Part shown: piece after piece, positions 29,942-36,040 of the stretch
Layout: each line of letters starts with the position of its first letter
Position numbering within the stretch: the first letter of the stretch is position 1
From: an uncultured Bacteroidales bacterium
GTDB lineage: Bacteria; Bacteroidota; Bacteroidia; Bacteroidales; Paludibacteraceae
Direction of reading: 5' to 3'
NCBI GenBank assembly: GCA_937910305.1
Contig: CALEPS010000115.1
Location: 1 to 36,040, forward strand
Length of the DNA: 36,040 bases
Translations under genes and position numbers: made by a program
Notes under the pieces: generated by a model
Database searches by the model: none
What the model was told of the DNA's origin: nothing
What the model saw: only the letters and a program-made list of their open reading frames with translations

Positions 29942-31871
29942 CGATTAGTTTAAGCAAATAACTTCTGGTGAAGGCGGCATGTATCTTGGGGTTGCTGCCG
30001 CTGATTTCGAACTCACGGGGTTCGTCCGCCGTATATTCGACCGCGTTATAGGTCTTTGCGGGATCGAGTCCGCGGAGCTCCAATGTACCGTCAAAGGAAG
30101 GAACAGGAACGGTAGCTGCGTCCACATGCGCAGGATCCATAGCGCCTTCCGGAGCCACCGGATCCACATAGAAGGCGTAGTACATTGCGCCGTTCTGGCG
30201 GATGACGTGTGCCTCCGGGTAATCGAAGCCCCAGGTATAGAGGTTGAGATACTCGCCGCGGGCGAGGTTGTTCTCCTTGTATATCTTCATCCATTTGCGG
30301 AGCAGTTGCTCTTTCTCCGGCGTAAGCAGGAACGGACCTTCGTTCCAGTCGGGATTGTCCTTTGGCCACGTGAACTTCGTGCCGATGACCGAGCCGGTAC
30401 CGATCTGCGAAGCGAAATCATCGCCTCCGTCGGTCAGTTCGATATGGTCTCCATAATAAGCGAGTTGCGGCGCCATCGCGGCATAGGCTTTGCGTTTCAT
30501 ACGCACCTGGCGTGAGGACATCGGGTCGGAAGCGACCGCCTGGTTGATCTCGGGGATCAAGAAATAGTTGACCGCACATCCGCAGGGACATACCTGGATG
30601 ACAGCATCGGGCTTCATCGCGCGGGCTTGATCGTAGATCTTACCGAAATAGGAAGGCATCTGCTCCGGCGCGTCCCATGCGCTGTTGAGACCCGAAGTCT
30701 CATTGTAGTCGGGCATGCAGCAGTTGAGGTGCTGACCGTCGATCTTCAAACCGTCGAAGTTCCAACGCTGGAGGAACATCTTCAGCAGGTCGGTCGTATA
30801 AGCATCCACGCCCGGGTTGACCGGCGAGAGATACCAGCTGTCCCACCATGTGATATATTCGTGTGCCCACTCTGCGGTCTTGAGCAGGTACTCCGGATGC
30901 TCTTTGACGAGCTTCGTATCGGGGTCAGCCGCCAGCGGTGCCCACCATAGTTTGGCTTTCATGCCTCGTTTGTGTACCTCGTCCGTGATATGGCGCATGT
31001 CTTTATCGCCGCCGGGGAAATACGAGTTGGTATTCCAGTCGCCTTCCGCGATCTGGTAGCCGTCATCTATATCCACCCAGGTGAAACCGAGTTCCGCCAC
31101 TTTGTCGAGTGTGCCTAACACCATATCCATCTTAAACGGACGTCCGTAACCCCATGCGCACCAGACCGGCTCGAACGCCTCCGGCTCGGAGGGTTTCATC
31201 TCAACGCCTTCGTTAGCCTGCATATAATCCGAGAAGATACGGAGGGCATTGAAGTAATCGCCCTTGTGGGAAAGACGGAACGCCTTGAAGCAATGCAGCG
31301 TATCGCCCGTAGCCAGTTCGATAGCGTCCGGCAGATCATAGCGGAGCGCCATCGTCACTTTGTTGTCATACCGTTTCCATTCCACGGGCATGGAGATCAT
31401 GCGGAGAACCGGCTCAAACAGACCGATTGCCATACCGCCGTCCCGCTGCCAGAGATCCACCACCGGAATACCGCCTCCGTAATCGGAGTTGTTCATGCCG
31501 AGGTAGTTGTCCTTTTGGAAGCCTTCCTGAACGGGCAGTACCCAGTCCATGCGTGCGCTCGTGCTGCTCGGCTGGAGCGACCAAACGATGGTGTCTTTCG
31601 GCTCCATCTCCGTGCGGCAAAGTTCGTAGGCTTTGACGGTAACCGGTTTTCCCTCGTTGACGAAGAAGGTCTCCACCACTTCCAGACCCTCTACACCTTC
31701 TACCGGCGTGATCGTCTGATGCTTCACGATGCGCAAACCGTTCTCGCTGTAGGGGAACGACTGCATGTCCGCTTCGGCGCAGATGAGACGCTCAGTGTCC
31801 GGCTTCGGAGAGCAGGCATTCAGGCAAAAGACCGCTGCGCTCAAAGATATAAGATAAAAGACTTTCTTCAT
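29934..31871 (-). CDS. GH36-family alpha-galactosidase lipoprotein
   Basis: The 645-residue protein has lipobox LNAC (Cys20), so it is membrane-anchored. An N-terminal beta-sandwich (about 25-230) precedes a (beta/alpha)8 barrel with TWVDIDDGYQ (about 264-273), then FDGLKIDGQHLN with the likely nucleophile Asp378. QAVASDPMSS carries the likely acid/base Asp449, 71 residues later. A C-terminal beta domain closes the protein. The motif set and order fit GH36 melibiase-type alpha-galactosidases, which release alpha-linked galactose with retention. Other GH36 members act on alpha-N-acetylgalactosamine, or transfer galactose as in raffinose synthase, and these cannot be excluded. It starts 12 bases after the amidohydrolase stop and is followed by susC, so it belongs to the PUL core transcript. 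Confidence 0.88.
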   Translation of the reverse strand: MKKVFYLISLSAAVFCLNACSPKPDTERLICAEADMQSFPYSENGLRIVKHQTITPVEGVEGLEVVETFFVNEGKPVTVKAYELCRTEMEPKDTIVWSLQPSSTSARMDWVLPVQEGFQKDNYLGMNNSDYGGGIPVVDLWQRDGGMAIGLFEPVLRMISMPVEWKRYDNKVTMALRYDLPDAIELATGDTLHCFKAFRLSHKGDYFNALRIFSDYMQANEGVEMKPSEPEAFEPVWCAWGYGRPFKMDMVLGTLDKVAELGFTWVDIDDGYQIAEGDWNTNSYFPGGDKDMRHITDEVHKRGMKAKLWWAPLAADPDTKLVKEHPEYLLKTAEWAHEYITWWDSWYLSPVNPGVDAYTTDLLKMFLQRWNFDGLKIDGQHLNCCMPDYNETSGLNSAWDAPEQMPSYFGKIYDQARAMKPDAVIQVCPCGCAVNYFLIPEINQAVASDPMSSRQVRMKRKAYAAMAPQLAYYGDHIELTDGGDDFASQIGTGSVIGTKFTWPKDNPDWNEGPFLLTPEKEQLLRKWMKIYKENNLARGEYLNLYTWGFDYPEAHVIRQNGAMYYAFYVDPVAPEGAMDPAHVDAATVPVPSFDGTLELRGLDPAKTYNAVEYTADEPREFEISGSNPKIHAAFTRSYLLKLIEN

Positions 31872-31883
31872 AGGATGGTGTGT

Positions 31884-32990
31884 TTATTTATATTCCGTGA
31901 GGATACGGGCGGCGTTGTCGTGATAGATCTTCTTCAGGACTTCGTCCGGGAGGTTGAATCCGGAGAGTGCCCAGTGGTAACCGAGCTCCGGGCAATAGAA
32001 ATGCTCGTCGTTGGTCTCCAGAACACGGAAAATCGTGCGGTACATCTCAGGACTCATACCGTTGTCGGTACCGAAGAGTACGCGGTCTTGATACTTAATA
32101 AGGAACTCACGCGTAGCGCGCGGCGTGTGCGCGGACTCGGCAACGCGCGCTGCGATATCTACATACATGTTCGGATATTTGTCCAGCAGCGCACCCAGAC
32201 GCGGCCAGTCGTGACTCATATTCAGATAGTGGCAGGCGATAAAGATCGTGTTCGGATTCTCGCGAACGGCGTTCTCAAAGGTCTGCACCAAAGCGTTGTA
32301 ACCCAGGCAGTTGGTGGTATCCACATGCCATGTAACGGCATTAACCAGACCGTCGTTGGTCTCGTCCATCGGGAGGTACATCCAGTACGGCTCGGCGATA
32401 TGGATACTGATCGGCATTTTGAGCTCTGCACACTTGGCAATCAGCGGTTTGATACGGGGGTCATCGATATGAATACCTGTTCCGTCTCCGGGACGTGCGT
32501 AGGTGTCGCCTTCACCCTTGTCGCCTAACTCACCTACACCGATAGCTCCCATCTCATGATAGCGCGCCAGGGTCTCGCAGGCTTTTTGGATACCGGCTTC
32601 GCTCATATCCGTGTAGTCGAAGCAGCACCAGAAGCGGAAATGCTCTTTGTGCGCCGAATAAGCCTCTACATACTCCTCAAACGGACGACCGATCCATGAG
32701 CAATGCATCACTGCGGTATTGAGGACACCCACTTCGTCCATGGTCTTGCACCACTGGGCGATCTCCTCTTCGGAGGAAGCGTAGTCATGGGCGTGCATAT
32801 CGATGATGTCGAATTTAGCGCGCTGAACAGCCGTTACGGGGATGTTGTTGACCACCACCGGAGCAAAATCCTTGAGCAGAATCTTGTCAACAGGATTGGC
32901 AGAGGTTTCTTCCGCCGCTTTAGGTCCATTACATGCCGCCATAACGATTGCGGCCGAAACGATAGCTAAGAAATACAATGACTTTTTCAT
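31884..32990 (-). CDS. Amidohydrolase-2-family lipoprotein (metal-dependent hydrolase)
   Basis: ATG 32,990 gives MKKSLYFLAIVSAAIVMAAC (lipid Cys20). A longer start at 33,017 would lie inside the promoter box and is rejected. The 368-residue protein is a TIM-barrel amidohydrolase: DMHAHD (metal-binding HxH, His66/His68), ISIHIAEPYW, FIACHYLNM and LFGTDNG (Asp of the metal site) occur in family order. Members of this branch cleave lactones, cyclic amides or decarboxylate aromatic acids; a lipoprotein form inside a PUL is unusual. It is the first gene of the PUL operon, so its product is made with the GH36 enzyme. A role in opening a sugar lactone or removing a substituent is possible, but speculative. 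Confidence 0.8.
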   Translation of the reverse strand: MKKSLYFLAIVSAAIVMAACNGPKAAEETSANPVDKILLKDFAPVVVNNIPVTAVQRAKFDIIDMHAHDYASSEEEIAQWCKTMDEVGVLNTAVMHCSWIGRPFEEYVEAYSAHKEHFRFWCCFDYTDMSEAGIQKACETLARYHEMGAIGVGELGDKGEGDTYARPGDGTGIHIDDPRIKPLIAKCAELKMPISIHIAEPYWMYLPMDETNDGLVNAVTWHVDTTNCLGYNALVQTFENAVRENPNTIFIACHYLNMSHDWPRLGALLDKYPNMYVDIAARVAESAHTPRATREFLIKYQDRVLFGTDNGMSPEMYRTIFRVLETNDEHFYCPELGYHWALSGFNLPDEVLKKIYHDNAARILTEYK

Positions 32991-33014
32991 ATGGCATTTT
33001 TCAATTTTGTGGTG

Positions 33015-33022
33015 CAAAATTA
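33015..33022 (-). promoter_or_regulatory. -7 box of the PUL promoter
   Basis: TAATTTTG followed by CACC on the minus strand, 25 bases before ATG 32,990, matches the other promoters in this window. I see no good -33 box at the normal 20-base distance (the region is A/T only), so this promoter may need an activator or be weak. Confidence 0.55.
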
Positions 33023-33072
33023 CTTTTTTTCTTTAAAAATATATAATTATGCAATATGCTCTATAACATATT

Positions 33073-33160
33073 TTTCGAAACAATGCGTTCCGAGACATTG
33101 AAATACAATGAGTTAAAGCTTTAAAAATAATAAAAATAGTTATTTCGTAACGTTTCGAAA
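33073..33160. promoter_or_regulatory. Candidate operator pair for the DeoR-type regulator
   Basis: TTTCGAAAC (33,073-33,081) and GTTTCGAAA (33,152-33,160) are inverted copies with palindromic core TTTCGAAA, in the gap between the divergent PUL and regulator genes. TTTCG-rich sites are typical of DeoR-family operators. The spacing could allow looping. The assignment is inference. Confidence 0.4.
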
Positions 33161-33181
33161 AAAAGAACGAAAGTATTTTGA

Positions 33182-33213
33182 TTTGCATATGTCAGTAAAA
33201 AGTGTTAATTTTG
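33182..33213 (+). promoter_or_regulatory. Promoter of the DeoR-type regulator gene
   Basis: TTTG (33,182-33,185), 20 bases, then TAATTTTG (33,206-33,213) and CACC: a full match to the Bacteroidales promoter in both boxes and spacing. It lies 39 bases before the start codon and close to the right-hand TTTCGAAA site, so self-regulation is plausible. Confidence 0.75.
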
Positions 33214-33251
33214 CACCGCATTCGCTATGAAAGACTTTAATATCTAATACT

Positions 33252-34028
33252 ATGAATTCATCATCAGCCAAAGAGCGTAGGGCATTGATCTTACGCATGT
33301 TGGAGCAACAGGAAGAAGTGTCTGTCGTAGCCCTGAGCCGCGAGACCGGTATATCGGAAGTAACGATACGAAAGGATCTTACGATACTTCAGTCGCGTCA
33401 CCTGCTATTGCGCACACGCGGCGGAGCGATGCGCAAGCCCGTAGAGAATCCCAACGAGGATACTGCGATCTCCAAGAAGCGGATGTTCAATTTCAAAGAG
33501 AAAGAGCGTATCGGTCTGGAGGCGGTGAAGATGATCAAGGAAGGCGACTATATCATGCTGGATTCGGGTACCACGACGCTTGAGATAGCGAAGAATCTGA
33601 ACCGGTTCCAGCATCTGCACATCCTGACCAACTCAATGAGTATCGCCACGGAGCTGCTGAACTACAAGCGGTTTGAGATCGTGCTTTTGGGAGGCAATGT
33701 ACGTGTGAACAGCCATTCTGTGGTAGGTCCTCTCGCTCTTTCGGTACTGCGAAATTTCAACCGATACAAGTTATTTTTAGGCGTCGATTCGTTCTCGTTC
33801 GAGAACGGTGTCTCGACTCCGAATCTGGAGGAAGCTCTTCTGAACCAGATGATGATCAAACAGGCGGAACAAGTGATCGCTGTGTTCGACTCGTCGAAAT
33901 TCAACAAGCGAAGCTTTGCCCATATAGCCAACGCCGACGAGCTCGATTGTATTATCACCGACCAAGCCATCCCGACGGGTATGATCTCCAAGCTGAAATC
34001 CGCGGGGATAGAGGTACGGATTGTATAA
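33252..34028 (+). CDS. DeoR/GlpR-family transcriptional regulator
   Basis: The 258-residue protein has an N-terminal DeoR helix-turn-helix (VVALSRETGISEVTIRKDL, about residues 26-44, followed by LLLRTRGGA). A C-terminal DeoRC sensor domain has the sugar-phosphate-binding elements DYIMLDSGTTTLEIA, LTNSMSIATEL, LLGGNVRVNSHSVVGP and FDSSKF. Family members are mostly repressors released by a phosphorylated sugar made during catabolism. It is the only predicted gene on the plus strand and is divergent from the PUL, so it most likely controls it and responds to a cytoplasmic product. It ends with its own terminator. Length and motifs are complete. Confidence 0.92.
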   Translation: MNSSSAKERRALILRMLEQQEEVSVVALSRETGISEVTIRKDLTILQSRHLLLRTRGGAMRKPVENPNEDTAISKKRMFNFKEKERIGLEAVKMIKEGDYIMLDSGTTTLEIAKNLNRFQHLHILTNSMSIATELLNYKRFEIVLLGGNVRVNSHSVVGPLALSVLRNFNRYKLFLGVDSFSFENGVSTPNLEEALLNQMMIKQAEQVIAVFDSSKFNKRSFAHIANADELDCIITDQAIPTGMISKLKSAGIEVRIV

Positions 34029-34055
34029 GAGTGTTACCCGTTGAAACGAGTGATG

Positions 34056-34089
34056 GAACCACGCCGAGAAGCCGGCGTGGTTCTTTTTT
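34056..34089 (+). terminator. Intrinsic terminator of the DeoR-type gene
   Basis: A perfect 10-base stem (GAACCACGCC with GGCGTGGTTC) around an 8-base loop is followed by six T. It starts 27 bases after the stop codon. Confidence 0.92.
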
Positions 34090-34170
34090 GGTACCGCTGT
34101 GAAGCGCTTACTAACTAACCAATCATCAATGAATTACCTAAGATTAGCTAATAGATTACAGCAGGATAAG

Positions 34171-34225
34171 AGGGGAAGCCCCCCGACCCTCCCCTCAAGG
34201 GAGGAAGGGGGTAGGGAACGGGAGG
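34171..34225. repeat. GC-rich palindromic intergenic element
   Basis: A C-run/G-run element with an inverted repeat (CCTCCC, loop CTCAA, GGGAGG at 34,188-34,204) and flanking C6 and G5 runs. It lies between two convergent genes and has no T run on either side, so it is not a standard terminator. It resembles the CCCTTGAGGG-type repeats common between Bacteroidota genes (from memory, not searched). Confidence 0.5.
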
Positions 34226-34231
34226 GAGTTG

Positions 34232-36040
34232 TTAGAGTTGCTGGCCTTGGGGGGTGTATTTCGTGCCGTTCTTGAGGATGATGAGTTGACCGTTCTCGAT
34301 GTATTTGACGGTCTTGGTCTGTATTTCGACATTCTCAATACCCTGGCGGACATTGATATAGAAATATCCACCGAACGCCTCCCATTCGGGATTGCCGGCA
34401 GGGCGGAAATAGACAGTCACCCATCCGGCATGCGCAGCATCCACCACATAGTTGTTGGCAAAGCCGGCAGGATAATAGTTCTCGTTTTCTCCGGAGATAC
34501 CTACCACTTTGAGCTGGTCTCCTTCTGTGAGTTTGGTATCAAGCATGTACTCTCCCGTCGCAGCGGTATTCTCCGCAAAGAGATAGTCTTCCGTAGCCGC
34601 CCATTCGTTGAAGGAGCCGACGAGATAGTATTTCTCCGGTTCGGGACACTCGGTCTCTTCGATGGTCACGCCGTAGATATCGATGACGTCGCCCGCGTGG
34701 GCAAAGCCGAAATCAATAACAAGAATACCGTTGCTTCCTTTTTCTCCCAGAATACCTTTGACCACTTCGTCATAGGCGAACTCTTCGTTTGCACCGAGGT
34801 TGATGGACTGGTTCTCATAGATGACATTCGGGGTGTTGTTGTCGTCCTGCCATTTGAGGGTTACACCGGAGATGTCATGGTTGGCTTTCATCTTCAGCGC
34901 GACATGGTAGCACTTGCCGTCTTCGGCAGCCGGTCCCTGGTATTTAATCTGGGCTCTCCACTGACCTGTTCTGTCCGAAGCGATATGGACGGTAGCTTTA
35001 GCGGCAGCCTCATCATAGGTGAGATACGAGTCAAACTCTTCCTGCCCGCCGGCGTCTCCGAACCACGCAGACCAAGGTCCGAGGTCAGCAGGCGCGGCAT
35101 AGATACAGCCGTAGTGCCAGTCGTCACCTCCCAGTCCGTCGGGACGGAAATAGACGGTGTATTCGCCGGAACGGGCGATGGCGTAGTTGTTATCCATCCC
35201 GTCCGGATACCATGCCGCAATCTCCGCTCCATCAGACATAATGACCTTGAACTGGTCTCCGGCAAGGAACAGTTTGGAGATCAGATACTCTCCTTCGTTC
35301 CCGGGGTTAGCCGCCAGTTTGTATGCAGGATCAACCGTCCAGTTGTTCATCGAACCGGCGAGGTAGTATTCCATCACAGGCACCCAGCGCGGGTCACCGA
35401 GATCGGATTCAGCTGTACCTGCACCAAAGGCGGGTGAACCGGCGGAGATGTGGTAGTCCCCGTTCGCAGCATCGCGGAAGAGAGGATCGCCGGTGATACA
35501 AGCCGTAATCGTCGGACCGGAGTGGAGACCGGTATTGTTATCTTTGGAGTAGTTATACGTGAGACAGTTGTTGACCTCTCCGCCTGTGTTGTACACGGCA
35601 CGCCCGCCGTCATACGCCTCCGGCATAGCGAAGATACAGTTGGAGACAACCGGCGCAATCGTGGTCGGAATCTTGACAGCTCCGTAGTCTGTATTCTTGG
35701 TCTGGCAGTTATAGAACGTACAATGATCGATGAGCACATTTCCCGTGGTTGATTCGATGTGGATCACTCCCGTAGAAGGCGCGTTAGCATCGGTGGTGAT
35801 ATTGGCAAAGGTACAATTCGTGATATGGGCAACCACAGACGGATATCTAAGCCAGATACAGTTGTAGAGATTGTCGTGGAAATAGCAATTATTGATCAGA
35901 AGAGAGTCAATACGCCGATCGGCACGGACATGTACGATCGAGTTGCTTTTCTGCTTCCAGCCGTAGAACTCACAGCCTTCCAAAACAACCTTTTTCCCCT
36001 CCGTATCGTCCGCCGCCACAATGATTTCGCTGTAGCTGCC
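34232..36040 (-). CDS. Secreted beta-helix protein with SusE/F-like and jelly-roll domains (5' end outside window)
   Basis: The frame is open to the right edge; 602 C-terminal codons are visible. The first ~215 residues are right-handed beta-helix repeats (NCYFHDN, NCTFANIT, HCTFYNCQ, NCIFAM), ending in DPLFRDAANGDYHISAGSPA, the usual end cap of pectate-lyase-like and DUF4957/DUF5123 proteins. Then follows a domain opening YYLAGSMNNW and closing GEYTVYFRP, like SusE/SusF or CBM48-type starch-binding folds. Next is a CBM4/9-like jelly roll (CYHVALKMKAN), then a second copy of the first domain (YYLVGSFNEW to VTVYFRP). The tail VKYIENGQLIILKNG, then TKYTPQGQ, is typical of secreted Bacteroidales proteins and resembles a type IX sorting signal. 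It probably binds or cleaves a glycan at the surface. Whether a catalytic site exists upstream cannot be seen. Confidence 0.8.
   Translation of the reverse strand, partial: GSYSEIIVAADDTEGKKVVLEGCEFYGWKQKSNSIVHVRADRRIDSLLINNCYFHDNLYNCIWLRYPSVVAHITNCTFANITTDANAPSTGVIHIESTTGNVLIDHCTFYNCQTKNTDYGAVKIPTTIAPVVSNCIFAMPEAYDGGRAVYNTGGEVNNCLTYNYSKDNNTGLHSGPTITACITGDPLFRDAANGDYHISAGSPAFGAGTAESDLGDPRWVPVMEYYLAGSMNNWTVDPAYKLAANPGNEGEYLISKLFLAGDQFKVIMSDGAEIAAWYPDGMDNNYAIARSGEYTVYFRPDGLGGDDWHYGCIYAAPADLGPWSAWFGDAGGQEEFDSYLTYDEAAAKATVHIASDRTGQWRAQIKYQGPAAEDGKCYHVALKMKANHDISGVTLKWQDDNNTPNVIYENQSINLGANEEFAYDEVVKGILGEKGSNGILVIDFGFAHAGDVIDIYGVTIEETECPEPEKYYLVGSFNEWAATEDYLFAENTAATGEYMLDTKLTEGDQLKVVGISGENENYYPAGFANNYVVDAAHAGWVTVYFRPAGNPEWEAFGGYFYINVRQGIENVEIQTKTVKYIENGQLIILKNGTKYTPQGQQL

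Noticed and set aside
34171..34225. Terminator of the right-edge beta-helix gene
   Set aside because: The palindrome has no T run on the minus strand, so I list it as a GC-rich repeat element only.

Overview
The window comes from a gut-type member of the order Bacteroidales (family not resolved). This rests on a SusC/SusD pair, FimA/Mfa-type pilus genes, many lipoproteins with a Cys around residue 20, and promoters with the Bacteroidales -7 box TAnnTTTG (four examples reading TAATTTTGCA). Almost every gene is on the minus strand. I see no rRNA, tRNA, CRISPR array, transposase or integrase, and no gene-free stretch longer than about 260 bases.

Region 1 (1-18,900) is a surface-fimbria locus. 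In transcription order it holds a membrane-embedded AraC-type regulator, a DUF3575-OmpA fusion, a Mfa1/FimA-like major pilin, a FimB/Mfa2-like anchor lipoprotein, a third fimbrial lipoprotein, and a giant secreted right-handed beta-helix protein. The giant protein has at least 3,902 codons without a stop and runs off the left edge. The last four genes lie 63, 7 and 11 bases apart and look like one operon. The giant protein sits where the known mfa and fim operons carry tip or accessory proteins, so I infer it is a fimbria-linked adhesin. The AraC gene has a run of ten G just after its promoter-proximal start codon. As assembled, this run puts the start out of frame with the rest of the protein, which is the pattern of an OFF-phase contingency gene.

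Region 2 (18,900-33,000) is a polysaccharide-utilisation locus (PUL). In transcription order it holds an amidohydrolase lipoprotein, a GH36 alpha-galactosidase lipoprotein, SusC, SusD, a Gly-linker surface lipoprotein, [intrinsic terminator], a DUF4874/DUF4832 lipoprotein, a GH31 glycosidase, an EamA/DMT permease and a secreted propeller-like protein, ending at a terminator. The enzymes point to an alpha-galactosyl glycan. A divergent DeoR/GlpR-type regulator (33,252-34,028) is the likely controller, in place of the usual hybrid two-component or anti-sigma systems.

Region 3 (34,232 to the right edge) is the C-terminal part of a second beta-helix protein, carrying two SusE/F-like domains and a jelly-roll domain.

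Across the window, the short gaps between genes, and even parts of three signal-peptide coding regions, are built of near-tandem 7- or 8-base units of differing sequence. These arrays often touch the stop codon of the upstream gene. They are the most puzzling non-coding structure here. The strongest candidates for something undescribed are the phase-variable regulator controlling a pilus operon that ends in a giant beta-helix protein, and the heptamer/octamer arrays.
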